Shown one piece after another: positions 18,923 to 27,832 of a stretch of DNA of 64,000 nt. The DNA comes from Pseudomonas oryzagri (GTDB lineage: Bacteria > Pseudomonadota > Gammaproteobacteria > Pseudomonadales > Pseudomonadaceae), in assembly GCF_020831405.1 (NCBI RefSeq), contig NZ_JAJHPU010000015.1, forward strand, positions 248,001-312,000, written 5' to 3'. The position numbers were made by a program, and so were the translations under genes. Under the pieces are notes generated by a model. The model saw only the letters and a program-made list of their open reading frames with translations. It ran no database searches and was not told the origin of the DNA. Within the stretch, counting starts at the first letter, position 1. The number at the start of each line of letters is the position of its first letter.

Positions 18923-20062
18923 ATGCCCACCGTCTTCGCAGAAGATTCCGTCGGCCTGGTCAGCCCCCAGGTCCTGCACTTCAAGGAGCCCCTCCCGCTC
19001 GCCTGCGGCCGCCAACTGGCCGACTACGAGCTGGTCTACGAAACCTACGGCATGCTCAACGCCGAGCGCAGCAACGCCGTGCTGATCTGTCATGCGCTCT
19101 CCGGCCACCACCACGCCGCCGGCTACCACAGCCCCGACGATCGGAAGCCGGGCTGGTGGGACAGCTGCATCGGCCCGGGCAAGCCGATCGATACCCGCAA
19201 GTTCTTCGTGGTCAGCCTCAACAACCTCGGCGGCTGCAACGGCTCCACCGGCCCGGGCAGCCGCAACCCGGAAACCGGCCGCGCCTACGGCGCCGACTTC
19301 CCGGTGCTGACCGTGGAGGACTGGGTGCACAGCCAGGCGCGCCTGGCCGACGCCCTCGGCATCAGGCAGTGGGCCGCGGTGGTGGGCGGCAGCCTGGGCG
19401 GCATGCAGGCCCTGCAGTGGAGCATCAGCCACCCCGAGCGCCTGCGCCACTGCGTGGTGATCGCCTCGGCGCCCAAACTGTCGGCGCAGAACATCGCCTT
19501 CAACGAGGTGGCCCGCCAGGCCATCCTCACCGACCCGGACTTCCATGGCGGCCACTTCCAGGAACAGGGCACCATCCCCAAGCGCGGCCTGATGCTGGCG
19601 CGCATGGTCGGCCACATCACCTACCTGTCCGACGACTCGATGGGCGAGAAATTCGGCCGCGAACTGAAGACCGACCAGCTCAACTACGACTTCCATAGCG
19701 TCGAGTTCCAGGTGGAGAGCTATCTGCGCTACCAGGGGGAGGAGTTCTCCGGGCGCTTCGACGCCAACACCTACCTGCTGATGACCAAGGCGCTGGACTA
19801 CTTCGATCCGGCCGCCGCCCACGACGGCGACCTGGTGAAGACCCTCGAGCCGGTCAAGGCCGACTTCTGCGTGATCTCCTTCTCCACCGACTGGCGCTTC
19901 TCGCCGGCGCGCTCGCGGGAGATCACCGACGCCCTGGTCGGCGCCAAGAAGAACGTCAGCTACCTGGAGATCGAGTCGGCCCACGGCCACGACGCCTTCC
20001 TCATCCCGAGCCCGCGCTATATCCAGGGCTTCGGTCGCTACATGAACCGTATTGCCGTGTAA
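18923..20062 (+). CDS. metX: homoserine O-acyltransferase (probable O-succinyltransferase)
   Basis: An alpha/beta-hydrolase-fold enzyme of 379 aa that acylates homoserine at the start of methionine synthesis. The nucleophile elbow GGSLGGMQ places Ser157, with Asp323 (STDWRF) and His356 (GHDAFL) completing the triad. In Pseudomonas the MetX protein is reported to use succinyl-CoA; the sequence alone does not let me prove acetyl versus succinyl use. It is followed 15 bases later by metW, its usual partner. Confidence 0.94.
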   Translation: MPTVFAEDSVGLVSPQVLHFKEPLPLACGRQLADYELVYETYGMLNAERSNAVLICHALSGHHHAAGYHSPDDRKPGWWDSCIGPGKPIDTRKFFVVSLNNLGGCNGSTGPGSRNPETGRAYGADFPVLTVEDWVHSQARLADALGIRQWAAVVGGSLGGMQALQWSISHPERLRHCVVIASAPKLSAQNIAFNEVARQAILTDPDFHGGHFQEQGTIPKRGLMLARMVGHITYLSDDSMGEKFGRELKTDQLNYDFHSVEFQVESYLRYQGEEFSGRFDANTYLLMTKALDYFDPAAAHDGDLVKTLEPVKADFCVISFSTDWRFSPARSREITDALVGAKKNVSYLEIESAHGHDAFLIPSPRYIQGFGRYMNRIAV

Positions 20063-20077
20063 GGACTGCCGCCGATC

Positions 20078-20668
20078 ATGCGTGCCGATCTGGAAATCAT
20101 TCAGGAATGGATCCCCGCCGGCAGCCGGGTCCTCGACCTCGGCTGCGGCGGTGGCGAGCTGCTGGCCTATCTGCGCGACCACAAGCAGGTGCATGGCTAC
20201 GGCCTGGAACGCGATCCGGACAAGATCGCCCAGTGCCTCGACCATGGCGTCAACGTCATCGAGCAGGATCTCGACCAGGGCCTCGATCACTTCGCCGACG
20301 ACAGCTTCGACGTGGTGGTGATGACCCAGACCCTGCAGGCGGTGCACTATCCCGACCGCCTGCTGCGCGACATGCTGCGCGTGGGCAAGACCTGCATCAT
20401 CACCTTCCCCAACTTCGGCCACTGGCGCTGCCGCTGGTACCTGGCCCGGCAGGGCGAGATGCCGCGTTCGGAGTTCCTGCCCTACACGTGGTACAACACG
20501 CCAAACATCCACTTCTGCACCTTCCGCGACTTCGAGGCACTTTGCCGCGAGCAGCAATTGCGCGTACTCGACCGCCTGGCGGTGGATCGCGATCATCGCC
20601 TGGGAGCACTCGCCCGCTGGTGGCCTAATCTGTTGGGTGAGATCGGCATCTACCGCGTTACCCGCTGA
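20078..20668 (+). CDS. metW: MetW, methionine biosynthesis protein
   Basis: A 196-residue class I SAM-methyltransferase-fold protein with the motif [15 protein letters not shown]. MetW is found next to metX in proteobacteria and is needed for methionine synthesis, probably as a partner that activates MetX; its own reaction is not established. Start at ATG 20078 follows the metX stop by 15 bases. Confidence 0.93.
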   Translation: MRADLEIIQEWIPAGSRVLDLGCGGGELLAYLRDHKQVHGYGLERDPDKIAQCLDHGVNVIEQDLDQGLDHFADDSFDVVVMTQTLQAVHYPDRLLRDMLRVGKTCIITFPNFGHWRCRWYLARQGEMPRSEFLPYTWYNTPNIHFCTFRDFEALCREQQLRVLDRLAVDRDHRLGALARWWPNLLGEIGIYRVTR

Positions 20669-20695
20669 CCAAGGCCTCACGAAGGAGATATGCCC

Positions 20696-21133
20696 ATGCG
20701 TCGCCTAGCCCTGCTCCTGCTCACCCTGAGCCTCGCCCTGCCGGCCGCCGCCGAGCGTCTGCAACGCTTCGGCGACCTCGAGGTGCACTACAACGTGTTC
20801 AACTCCAGCTTCCTGCAGCCGAACGTCGCCGCCGCCGCCGGCCTGGCGCGCAGCAAGACCCAGGGCGTGGTCAATGTCGTGGTCATGCGCGCCGGCAAAG
20901 CGGTGCCGAACGCCGCCGTCACCGGCACGGTGAAGAACCTGATCGGCCAGGGCAGAACGCTGAACTTCAAGCGCGTGGCCGAGGGCGAAGGCGCCGCCGA
21001 GCAGCAGGCGGTCTACCACCTGGCCCAGTTCAGCATGACCGAGCGCGAGGTGCTGACCTTCGACATCAAGGTGCAGGAAGGCGGCCAAAGCCACAGCCTC
21101 AATTTCAACCAGGAAGTGTTCCCCGACGAATGA
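20696..21133 (+). CDS. DUF4426 periplasmic protein
   Basis: A 145-residue exported protein with a signal peptide ([18 protein letters not shown], cleavage near residue 20) and one DUF4426 domain, which includes [16 protein letters not shown]. Function unknown; it sits consistently between metW and rdgB in Pseudomonas. I prefer the ATG at 20696 over the one at 20690 because AAGGAG ends at 20687, leaving eight bases for the former and only two for the latter. It overlaps rdgB by 4 bp (ATGA). Confidence 0.88.
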   Translation: MRRLALLLLTLSLALPAAAERLQRFGDLEVHYNVFNSSFLQPNVAAAAGLARSKTQGVVNVVVMRAGKAVPNAAVTGTVKNLIGQGRTLNFKRVAEGEGAAEQQAVYHLAQFSMTEREVLTFDIKVQEGGQSHSLNFNQEVFPDE

Positions 21134-21726
21134 AAGTCCTGACCGAACTGGTGCTGGCCAGCCACAACGCCGGCAAACTCAAGGAACTGCAGGCCATGCT
21201 GGGTGACGCCGTACGCGTGCGCTCGGTGGCCGAGTTCAGCACGGTGGAGCCCGAGGAGACCGGCCTCTCCTTCGTCGAGAACGCCATTCTCAAGGCTCGC
21301 CATGCTGCACGCGTATCCGGCCTGCCGGCGCTGGCCGACGACTCGGGTCTCGCCGTCGACGCCCTCGGCGGCGCGCCGGGCATCTACTCGGCGCGCTACG
21401 CCGGCGGCAAGGATGACGCCGCCAACAACGCCAAGCTGCTCGAGGCGCTGAAGGACGTGCCGGACGCCGAGCGCGGCGCCCAGTTCGTCTGCGCCCTGGC
21501 CCTGGTGCGGCATGCCGAGGATCCGCTGCCGATCCTCTGCGAGGGCCTCTGGCACGGTCGCATCCTTCATGAAGCACGCGGCGAGCACGGTTTCGGCTAC
21601 GACCCCCTGTTCTGGGTGCCCGAATGCGAGTGCGCCAGCGCCGAGCTGCCCGCCGCCGAGAAGAATCGCCTGAGCCACCGCGCCCGCGCCATGGCCCAGC
21701 TCAAGCAGCGGCTGGGTCTCGCTTGA
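21130..21726 (+). CDS. rdgB: RdgB, dITP/XTP pyrophosphatase
   Basis: House-cleaning nucleotide pyrophosphatase (198 aa) that hydrolyses non-canonical purine triphosphates such as dITP and XTP. Substrate and metal motifs are [14 protein letters not shown] at the N-terminus, [26 protein letters not shown] and [11 protein letters not shown]. It overlaps the upstream gene by 4 bp and hemW by 4 bp (TTGA). Confidence 0.96.
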   Translation: MKVLTELVLASHNAGKLKELQAMLGDAVRVRSVAEFSTVEPEETGLSFVENAILKARHAARVSGLPALADDSGLAVDALGGAPGIYSARYAGGKDDAANNAKLLEALKDVPDAERGAQFVCALALVRHAEDPLPILCEGLWHGRILHEARGEHGFGYDPLFWVPECECASAELPAAEKNRLSHRARAMAQLKQRLGLA

Positions 21727-22910
21727 GCCTCGCGTCACCTGCCCCGGCCCTGCCGGGGCTGTTCCAGCTGCCCCCCCTGGCGCTGTACGTCCACATCCCG
21801 TGGTGCGTGCGCAAGTGCCCGTACTGCGACTTCAACTCCCACGCCGCCGGTCCCGAGCTGCCCGAGGAAGCCTACGTCGACGCCCTGCTCGCCGACCTCG
21901 ACGCCGACCTCGACGCCGACCTGGCGGCCGCCCACGGCCGCGAGCTGGTGTCGATCTTCTTCGGCGGCGGCACGCCCAGCCTGTTCTCGGCGCGCGCCCT
22001 GGATCGCCTGCTGCAAGGGGTCAACCAGCGACTCGCCTTCGCCGGCGATATCGAGATCACCCTCGAGGCCAACCCAGGCACCTTCGAGCAGGCCAAGTTC
22101 CGCGACTACCGCCGGCTCGGCATCAATCGCCTGTCGATCGGCGTGCAGAGCTTCCAGACCGACCAGCTCCAGGCGCTGGGGCGCATCCATGACGGCAATG
22201 AGGCGATTCGCGCCGCCGAGATGGCCCGCGCGGCCGGCTTCGACAATTTCAACCTCGATCTCATGCACGGCCTGCCGGGTCAGGATGTCGCCGGTGCCCT
22301 GGCCGACCTGCGCCAGGCCATCGCCCTCGAACCGACGCACCTGTCCTGGTACCAGCTGACCCTGGAACCGAACACCGTGTTCTGGAGCCAGCCGCCGGAG
22401 ATTCCCGAGGACGACATCCTCTGGGACATCCAGGAAGCCGGCCAGGCGCTGCTCGCCGGCGCGGGCTTCGCCCAGTACGAGACCTCGGCCTATGCGCGCG
22501 AACAACGCCGCGCCCGCCACAACCTCAACTACTGGACCTTCGGCGACTTCCTCGGCATCGGCGCCGGCGCCCACGCCAAGCTGAGCGATCCGGACGGCCG
22601 CATCCGCCGCAGCTGGAAGACCCGCCTGCCCAAGGACTACCTCGATCCGGACAAGCGTTTCCAGGCCGGCGAGCGGGAGCTGGAAGCGGCCGAGCTGCCC
22701 TTCGAGTTCATGATGAACGCCCTGCGCCTGACCGCAGGCGTGCCGGCGGCTCTGTTCGAGCAGCGCACCGGACTGCCGCTGTCCAGCATCGCGGAGGCCT
22801 GCGCCGCGGCGCGCGGCGCCGGGCTGCTCGACGCCGATGCGCAGCTGCTCAAGCCCACCGCCCGTGGCCAGCTGTTCCTCAACGACCTGCTGCAGCACTT
22901 CCTCGACTGA
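21723..22910 (+). CDS. hemW: HemW, radical SAM heme chaperone (formerly HemN-like)
   Basis: A radical SAM protein of about 395 aa that binds heme and a [4Fe-4S] cluster; it is related to coproporphyrinogen dehydrogenase HemN but of the HemW branch. The cluster motif is Cys28, Cys32, Cys35 in [11 protein letters not shown], ending in CDF rather than the CGC of true Hem[11 protein letters not shown] and EANPGT follow and a HemN C-terminal domain closes the protein. The start is taken as TTG at 21723 overlapping the rdgB stop; I see no ATG that would keep the N-terminal strand. A 12-base tandem unit at 21891-21922 encodes a repeated Leu-Asp-Ala-Asp. Confidence 0.93.
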   Translation: MSLASPAPALPGLFQLPPLALYVHIPWCVRKCPYCDFNSHAAGPELPEEAYVDALLADLDADLDADLAAAHGRELVSIFFGGGTPSLFSARALDRLLQGVNQRLAFAGDIEITLEANPGTFEQAKFRDYRRLGINRLSIGVQSFQTDQLQALGRIHDGNEAIRAAEMARAAGFDNFNLDLMHGLPGQDVAGALADLRQAIALEPTHLSWYQLTLEPNTVFWSQPPEIPEDDILWDIQEAGQALLAGAGFAQYETSAYAREQRRARHNLNYWTFGDFLGIGAGAHAKLSDPDGRIRRSWKTRLPKDYLDPDKRFQAGERELEAAELPFEFMMNALRLTAGVPAALFEQRTGLPLSSIAEACAAARGAGLLDADAQLLKPTARGQLFLNDLLQHFLD

Positions 22911-22923
22911 GCGAGAGCGGCGC

Positions 22924-22952
22924 TGGAAGATCGCCGTGCGAGTCTTCTACCC
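22924..22952. repeat. degenerate single-hairpin repeat, copy C
   Basis: Just after the hemW stop, GGAAGA and TCTTCT flank TCGCCGTGCGAG and the element ends in ACCCC. This resembles the second hairpin of copies A and B, with substitutions in both arms that keep base pairing. Only half of the element is recognisable. Confidence 0.4.
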
Positions 22953-23088
22953 CAAGCCGCTACCGCGCCGCACCGTCTTGCCAGCCTGCCGCACTTTCTG
23001 CCCCAAGCGTGTTCGGAGTGGCAGGCCTGTCTGCCGCTTGCAGGTAGACTGAGGCCAGCCGTAATCGCCATACCTGCAAGGAGCCCGC

Positions 23089-23412
23089 ATGGATCTGCTA
23101 CTCGACCTGTTCGCCACCCTGTCGCGCTGGTGCCGCAGCCACCTCGACGAGATCGCCCTGGCGGTGGTCGCCGCGCTGCTGGTGCTGTTCGGTCCGCTGC
23201 TCAACGCCTGGCTGCAGCGCCAGGTCGGCAGCCTCAACTTCGTATTCCGCACCCTGCTGTTCATCCTGCTCTGCGCCGTCGGCTACGGCCTGGTCATCGT
23301 CCACGCCACGCCCTGGCTGGCCAAGGGCCTGGCGCAGCTGAACAACTACACCCTGGCGCCGGCGTTGGCGCTGGTGTTCATCGGCATCGGGGTGATCGCC
23401 GAGCGGCGCTGA
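23089..23412 (+). CDS. DUF3392 small membrane protein
   Basis: A 107-residue protein of the DUF3392 family with three hydrophobic segments (about 23-40, 52-72, 86-102); function unknown. AAGGAG lies shortly before the ATG. It stands alone: hemW is 178 bases upstream, and a repeat plus a terminator separate it from the convergent trmB. Confidence 0.85.
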   Translation: MDLLLDLFATLSRWCRSHLDEIALAVVAALLVLFGPLLNAWLQRQVGSLNFVFRTLLFILLCAVGYGLVIVHATPWLAKGLAQLNNYTLAPALALVFIGIGVIAERR

Positions 23413-23426
23413 GCCGTTACCTGTCG

Positions 23427-23534
23427 TAGGGTGGACAACGGCGCAGCCTTGTCCACCACTGTGCACGCCCCCGACGGAGCGACCGCCAGGCGGCGGTCAG
23501 CGATAGAAAATCGCTGCGCGCGTTTTCTACCCTA
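23427..23534. repeat. double-hairpin intergenic repeat, copy B
   Basis: The first hairpin (23427-23457) is identical over 31 bases to copy A: TAGGGTGGACAA, loop CGGCGCAGCC, then TTGTCCACC. The second hairpin has arms TAGAAAA (23504-23510) and TTTTCTA (23523-23529) around TCGCTGCGCGCG and ends CCCTA. The bases between the hairpins differ from copy A. Confidence 0.8.
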
Positions 23535-23571
23535 CGGTGCTGCAGGCCTCTCCCCGGCAACGGCCAGAAAT

Positions 23572-23600
23572 GAAGAAGCCGGGCGATGCCCGGCTTCTTC
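23572..23600. terminator. terminator between the DUF3392 gene and trmB
   Basis: A 13-bp stem (23572-23584 with 23588-23600) and 3-base loop, GAAGAAGCCGGGC pairing with GCCCGGCTTCTTC. On the minus strand it follows the trmB stop by 15 bases and continues into ATTTC; it may also stop plus-strand readthrough. Confidence 0.75.
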
Positions 23601-23615
23601 GTCAGTGCCAGTGCC

Positions 23616-24338
23616 TCACTCGACGCGCTGGAACTTGAGATCCCACACGCCATGGCCGAGGCGCTCGCCGCGGCGCTCGAACTTGGTCACCGGGCGCTCT
23701 TCCGGACGCGGCACGTAAGTGCCGTCTTCGGCCAGGTTGCGGTAGCCGGGCGCGGCGCTCAGCACCTCGAGCATGTGCTCGGCGTAGGGCTGCCAGTCGG
23801 TGGCCATGTGCAGCACACCGCCGACCTTGAGCTTCTGGCGAACCAGCTCGGCGAACGCCGGCTGCACGATGCGCCGCTTGTTGTGCTTGGCCTTGTGCCA
23901 GGGATCGGGGAAGAACAGCAGCACGCGATCCAGGCTGGCGTCGGCCACGCACTGACGCAGCACGTCCAGCGCGTCGCAGCTGTATACGCGGATGTTGGTG
24001 AGATTCTGCGCCAGCGCGCCGGACAGCAGCGCGCCGACGCCCGGCCTGTGCACCTCGACGCCGATGAAGTCCTGCTCGGGCGCGCTTGCGGCCATCTCCA
24101 GGGTCGCCTGGCCCATGCCGAAGCCGATCTCGAAGGTGCGCGGCGCCTGGCGGCCGAACAGCTGGTCGAAGTCGCGCAGGCCGTCCTCGAGCTGCAGGCC
24201 GAAGCGCGGCCAGCCCTGCTCGAGACCGCGTTGCTGGCCGAGGGTGGTGCGCCCGGCGCGCATCACGAAGCTCTTGATGGTGCGCAGGCGCGGCGCGTCG
24301 CCGGCGGTTTCCGGCACGTGTTGGATTTCGTCGGTCAT
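23616..24338 (-). CDS. trmB: tRNA (guanine-N7-)-methyltransferase
   Basis: Makes m7G46 in tRNA variable loops. The 240 residues contain the SAM motif [15 protein letters not shown], the [12 protein letters not shown] segment and the family signature [18 protein letters not shown]. The start at 24338 (MTDEIQHV) gives family length; the open frame continues upstream into the thiG region only because of high GC. A hairpin separates it from thiG. Confidence 0.95.
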   Translation of the reverse strand: MTDEIQHVPETAGDAPRLRTIKSFVMRAGRTTLGQQRGLEQGWPRFGLQLEDGLRDFDQLFGRQAPRTFEIGFGMGQATLEMAASAPEQDFIGVEVHRPGVGALLSGALAQNLTNIRVYSCDALDVLRQCVADASLDRVLLFFPDPWHKAKHNKRRIVQPAFAELVRQKLKVGGVLHMATDWQPYAEHMLEVLSAAPGYRNLAEDGTYVPRPEERPVTKFERRGERLGHGVWDLKFQRVE

Positions 24339-24358
24339 GATGCTTCCTGAAAGACGAA

Positions 24359-24384
24359 CGAGCCCTGCCATCGGGCAGGGCTCG
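24359..24384 (-). terminator. hairpin between thiG and trmB
   Basis: An 11-bp stem (24359-24369 with 24374-24384) and 4-base loop, in the 83-base gap. Read on the minus strand it is followed by TTCGTCTTTC, so it could partly terminate thiS-thiG transcripts before trmB. Confidence 0.6.
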
Positions 24385-24421
24385 CGTGTGGGCAGGACGG
24401 CGCCAGGCGCCGCCCGGACGA

Positions 24422-25219
24422 TTAACGGATCAGGCCGTCCAGCGGCGAGGAGGCGCTGGCGTACAGCTTCTTCGGCATGCGCCCGGCCAGGTAGGCCAGG
24501 CGGCCGGCGACGATGGCGTGCTTCATCGCCTCGGCCATCAGCACCGGATGCTGCGCGTGGGCGATGGCGCTGTTCATCAGCACCGCCTCGCAGCCCAGCT
24601 CCATGGCGATGGTGGCGTCCGAGGCGGTGCCCACCCCGGCGTCGACCAGCACCGGCACCTTGGCCTCCTCGAGGATGATGCGCAGGTTGTACGGGTTGCA
24701 GATGCCCAGGCCCGTGCCGATCAGACCGGCCAGCGGCATCACCGCGATGCAGCCGAGCTCGGCCAGCTGGCGCGCGACGATCGGATCGTCGCTGGTGTAG
24801 ACCATCACGTCGAAACCGTCCTTGACCAACACCTCGGCGGCCTTGAGGGTCTCGATGACGTTGGGGAACAGGGTCTTCTGGTCGGCCAGTACTTCCAGCT
24901 TGACCAGGTTGTGGCCGTCGAGCAGCTCGCGGGCCAGGCGGCAGGTGCGCACCGCTTCCTCGGCGTCGTAGCAGCCGGCGGTGTTGGGCAGGATGGTGTA
25001 CTTGTCCGGGCTGATCACGTCGAGCAGGTTCGGCTCGCCGGGATTCTGGCCGATGTTGGTGCGGCGCACGGCGACGGTGACGATCTCGGCGCCGGAGGCC
25101 TCGATGGCCAGGCGGGTCTCTTCGAGATCCTTGTACTTGCCGGTACCGACCAGCAGGCGCGAGTTGTAGGTGCGGCCGGCCAGGACCAGCGGCTTGTCGA
25201 TCGGGGAAGACTGGCTCAT
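24422..25219 (-). CDS. thiG: thiazole synthase ThiG
   Basis: TIM-barrel enzyme (265 aa) that builds the thiazole ring of thiamine from deoxyxylulose phosphate, dehydroglycine and ThiS thiocarboxylate. The Schiff-base lysine is Lys107 in [17 protein letters not shown] at the N-terminus, [12 protein letters not shown] and [10 protein letters not shown] (phosphate binding) are family motifs. It follows thiS by 51 bases, with the ThiS carrier made from the same transcript. I find no THI-box-like riboswitch upstream. Confidence 0.96.
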   Translation of the reverse strand: MSQSSPIDKPLVLAGRTYNSRLLVGTGKYKDLEETRLAIEASGAEIVTVAVRRTNIGQNPGEPNLLDVISPDKYTILPNTAGCYDAEEAVRTCRLARELLDGHNLVKLEVLADQKTLFPNVIETLKAAEVLVKDGFDVMVYTSDDPIVARQLAELGCIAVMPLAGLIGTGLGICNPYNLRIILEEAKVPVLVDAGVGTASDATIAMELGCEAVLMNSAIAHAQHPVLMAEAMKHAIVAGRLAYLAGRMPKKLYASASSPLDGLIR

Positions 25220-25270
25220 CGGGAGCTCCTCTGCAGGCGTGCGCGGACGGATCGGGACGGGCGCGGCGGA

Positions 25271-25471
25271 CTAGCCGCCGCCGATGGCATGCACCACTTC
25301 GACGCGATCGCCGTCGCGCAGCAGGGTGCCGGCGTGCTGACTGCGCGGCACGATATCCAGGTTGAGTTCGACCGCCACGCGTCGGCCGGCCAGTTCGAGG
25401 CGGGCCAGCAGGTCGGCGACGGACTGCCCTTCGGGCAGCTCGACGGCTTCGCCATTGAGCTGAATGCGCAT
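25271..25471 (-). CDS. thiS: ThiS, sulfur carrier protein
   Basis: A 66-residue beta-grasp sulfur carrier, too short to be obvious from ORF length alone. It starts [15 protein letters not shown] and ends in Gly-Gly-Gly; the C-terminal glycines are what is adenylated by ThiF and thiocarboxylated. The segment [17 protein letters not shown] is typical of ThiS. Immediately upstream of thiG on the same strand. Confidence 0.94.
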   Translation of the reverse strand: MRIQLNGEAVELPEGQSVADLLARLELAGRRVAVELNLDIVPRSQHAGTLLRDGDRVEVVHAIGGG

Positions 25472-25560
25472 GGTTGGGCACTCGCAAGATCGGGGGAAAG
25501 GTCGGCATTCTAGCGCCGATCGGCGCCGATGACCAAGGCGCCGGCCGGGCGGCGGGGCAC

Positions 25561-25941
25561 TCAGTGGCTGTGCGATCGCGCCCGCCAGGCGGCCAGCCCC
25601 AGACACAGCCAGCCGGCGAGCAAGCAGACGCCGCCCAGCGGGGTGACCACGCCGAGCTTCAGACTGCTCAGGGTCAGCAGATACAGGCTGCCGGAGAACA
25701 GCAGGATACCGGCGGCAAACAGGCCACCGGCAGCGCCGAGCAGGCGCGAGCGCCAGCGCAGGGCCAGCACGCCGACGCCGAGCAGGGCCAGGGCGTGGAC
25801 CAGCTGGTAGAGCACGCCGGTCTGGAACACGGCGAAGTATTCGGGACTCAGGCGGCCGCGCAGGCCGTGGGCGGCGAAGGCGCCGAGGGTCACGCCGGTG
25901 AAGCCGAACAGCGCGGCGAGCAGGACGAAGGGACGCGACAT
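25561..25941 (-). CDS. DUF423 small membrane protein
   Basis: A 126-residue inner-membrane protein of the DUF423 (YgdD-like) family with four hydrophobic segments and the family signature [15 protein letters not shown] at residues 21-35. Function unknown. Start at 25941 has GGAG a few bases upstream. It is 89 bases upstream of thiS on the same strand and divergent from the cupin gene. Confidence 0.9.
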   Translation of the reverse strand: MSRPFVLLAALFGFTGVTLGAFAAHGLRGRLSPEYFAVFQTGVLYQLVHALALLGVGVLALRWRSRLLGAAGGLFAAGILLFSGSLYLLTLSSLKLGVVTPLGGVCLLAGWLCLGLAAWRARSHSH

Positions 25942-26106
25942 GGGCAACTCCGGGGCAGGACAGGGCGCCATGATCGCCCCGCACCCCGCTCGCAGGCAAA
26001 CCGGCCGCCGGGGCTGGGCAGGCAAGCGGATGTCGATCGCAGACAAGTCGCCTGCGTGCGGATCGCTATGGTGGAGGGCCACCCACCCGATCACCAGGGA
26101 GCCTCC

Positions 26107-26457
26107 ATGCACCAGCCGATCACCCTGCTGCGCGACACCCGCCCGGTTCCCGTCCTCGACGCCTCCAAGTGGCAGGTCATCGAGGGCGAGCCGCGCACGG
26201 TCAACCTCAACGCCTACACCTCGCCTGACGGCCGCAAGATCATGGGCACCTGGATCTGCACCCCCGGCAAGTGGCAGGTCAGCTACGACAAGTGGGAGTA
26301 CTGCCACTTCCAGGAAGGCTACTGCATCATCACCCCGGAAGGGCAGGAACCGATCCACCTGCGCGCCGGCGACATTTTCATGATCGAGCCGGGCATGCGC
26401 GGCACCTGGGAAGTGGTGGAAACGGTACGCAAGTACTTCATCTTCGTCGCCGACTGA
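26107..26457 (+). CDS. cupin domain protein (cupin_3 type)
   Basis: A 116-residue small beta-barrel protein similar to COG3450 / EutQ-like cupins. The core reads YDKWEYCHFQEGYCIITPEG then LRAGDIFMIEPGMRGTWEV, the usual cupin motif 1 and motif 2 layout with His and Glu in the first. No catalytic partner is adjacent, so the substrate is unknown. GGGAG lies just before the ATG. Divergent from the DUF423 gene. Confidence 0.88.
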   Translation: MHQPITLLRDTRPVPVLDASKWQVIEGEPRTVNLNAYTSPDGRKIMGTWICTPGKWQVSYDKWEYCHFQEGYCIITPEGQEPIHLRAGDIFMIEPGMRGTWEVVETVRKYFIFVAD

Positions 26458-26532
26458 GCCAGCGGTGCCGGGCGAACGCCCCGGCACCGCGCTCCTCCCG
26501 AACGGCAGTGCCGCAGCGGCACCGGCGCCCCC

Positions 26533-26538
26533 TATAAT
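26533..26538 (+). promoter_or_regulatory. candidate -10 element upstream of mtgA
   Basis: A perfect TATAAT 30 bases before the mtgA ATG. No good -35 hexamer is found 16-18 bases upstream, so this rests on the -10 alone. Confidence 0.4.
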
Positions 26539-26567
26539 GGCCGCCCCTCCAGCCGCCCCTCTCCTCC

Positions 26568-27263
26568 ATGCCGCACCGCCACCTGCTTCGCCGTACCGCC
26601 CGAGCCCTGCTCTACAGCCTGGCCGCCAGCGTGCTGGTCGTGCTGATCCTGCGCTGGGTACCGCCGCCCGGCAGCATGCTGATGGTCGAGCGCAAGCTCG
26701 AGTCGTGGATCGACGGCGAGCCGATCGACCTGCAGCGCAGCTGGCGTCCCTGGGAGGAGTTGCCGGACGACCTCAAGGTGGCGGTGATCGCCGCCGAAGA
26801 CCAAAAGTTCGCCGAGCACTGGGGCTTCGACCTGGTCGCGATCCGCGCCGCCCTGGCGCACAACGAGCGCGGCGGCAACCTGCGCGGCGCCAGCACCCTC
26901 AGCCAACAGGTGGCCAAGAATCTGTTCCTGTGGTCCGGACGCAGCTGGCTGCGCAAGGGCCTGGAAGTCTGGTTCACCCTGCTGATCGAAACCCTGTGGC
27001 CCAAGCAGCGCATCCTCGAGGTGTACCTGAACAGCGTCGAGTGGGGCAACGGCGTGTTCGGCGCCGAGGCGGCGGCGCGCCACCACTTCGCCAGGGGCGC
27101 GCCCTACCTGTCGCGCCAGCAGGCCAGCCTGCTCGCCGCCGTACTGCCCAATCCGCGCCAGTGGAACGCCGGCCGGCCTGGCGGCTACGTCAGCCGCCGC
27201 GCCGGCTGGATCCGCCAGCAGATGTGGCAACTGGGCGGCAGCCACTACCTGCAGCGGTTGTAA
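26568..27263 (+). CDS. mtgA: monofunctional biosynthetic peptidoglycan transglycosylase
   Basis: Glycosyltransferase family 51 enzyme that polymerises lipid II into glycan strands. The 231 residues have an N-terminal membrane anchor (about 13-30) and the GT51 motifs in order: IAAEDQKFAEHWGFD with the catalytic Glu, GASTLSQQVAKNLFLW, RKGLEVWFTLLIE and RILEVYLNSVEWGNG. No transpeptidase domain follows, so it is monofunctional. Confidence 0.96.
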   Translation: MPHRHLLRRTARALLYSLAASVLVVLILRWVPPPGSMLMVERKLESWIDGEPIDLQRSWRPWEELPDDLKVAVIAAEDQKFAEHWGFDLVAIRAALAHNERGGNLRGASTLSQQVAKNLFLWSGRSWLRKGLEVWFTLLIETLWPKQRILEVYLNSVEWGNGVFGAEAAARHHFARGAPYLSRQQASLLAAVLPNPRQWNAGRPGGYVSRRAGWIRQQMWQLGGSHYLQRL

Positions 27264-27317
27264 CCGTAGCGCGACAACGCACAGTCATTGTTACCGGCAC
27301 GAAAAAATCGTTACCGA

Positions 27318-27346
27318 TCTACACACCCCTTAGACTTTGGTATAAG
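27318..27346 (+). promoter_or_regulatory. candidate sigma-70 promoter for the 112-aa protein gene
   Basis: TCTACA (27318-27323) and TATAAG (27341-27346) are separated by 17 bases, in an AT-richer patch between mtgA and the next gene. This would allow the small gene to be expressed apart from mtgA. Confidence 0.5.
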
Positions 27347-27386
27347 ATGCGCGCATCCCAACCAAGGTCCACCGAGGACAACCGCC

Positions 27387-27725
27387 ATGAACGACCCCCA
27401 GCTTAGCAAGCTGCTTGATGATCTGGACTCCGCCCACCTGGCCGACGACGGCCTGAGCCGCCTGGTGGTGACCCGCCTGGCGGAAAAACGGATCCCCTAT
27501 CAGGCGATGCTGGGCAAGGTAAAGCTGGACGGCAAGGTGATCTACCCGCACTTCTGGGTCGAGGCCAACGGCTGCGTGATCGACTATCGCGCCCGCCCGC
27601 AGCTCGACGACGAGCGCGCCCCGCACGGCGCGGTGCCGCGCGAGCAGCTGCAGGCCGAGTACGAAGGTCTGGAGATCGTCATCGATCCGCTGCCCAAGTA
27701 CCTGGTCGAACTGATCAAGCACTGA
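27387..27725 (+). CDS. conserved hypothetical protein (112 aa)
   Basis: A small soluble protein I cannot assign to a characterised family. No signal peptide or membrane segment; mixed alpha/beta composition with a helical N-terminus (LSKLLDDLDSAHL), and a central HFWVEANGCVIDYRARP stretch. It occupies the same place as the short hypothetical gene between mtgA and rpoH in P. aeruginosa. It has its own promoter-like sequence and a strong terminator. Confidence 0.85.
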   Translation: MNDPQLSKLLDDLDSAHLADDGLSRLVVTRLAEKRIPYQAMLGKVKLDGKVIYPHFWVEANGCVIDYRARPQLDDERAPHGAVPREQLQAEYEGLEIVIDPLPKYLVELIKH

Positions 27726-27756
27726 GCCGTCGCCTCCCTGCCAGGCCAGCGGCAAC

Positions 27757-27788
27757 AAAAAAGCCCCGACATCCGTCGGGGCTTTTTT
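27757..27788. terminator. bidirectional rho-independent terminator
   Basis: A 14-bp stem, AAAAAAGCCCCGAC (27757-27770) with GTCGGGGCTTTTTT (27775-27788), loop ATCC. It gives a T-run on both strands and lies between the convergent 112-aa protein gene and rpoH. Confidence 0.92.
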
Positions 27789-27832
27789 ATGGGGTTCGCG
27801 AGGCTGACTGAAGACGCCGGCCGGAACGCGGC

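Noticed and set aside
18395-20680. 761-codon minus-strand ORF across yggU, metX and metW
   Set aside because: It covers three real genes on the opposite strand and matches no family.
23616-25508. 630-codon minus-strand ORF joining trmB with the thiG/thiS region
   Set aside because: Only its last 240 codons are TrmB; the rest is out of frame with thiG and thiS. Not a fusion protein.
25472-25560. Possible TPP riboswitch upstream of thiS
   Set aside because: The gap to the DUF423 gene is 89 bases and shows no THI-box-like conserved core.
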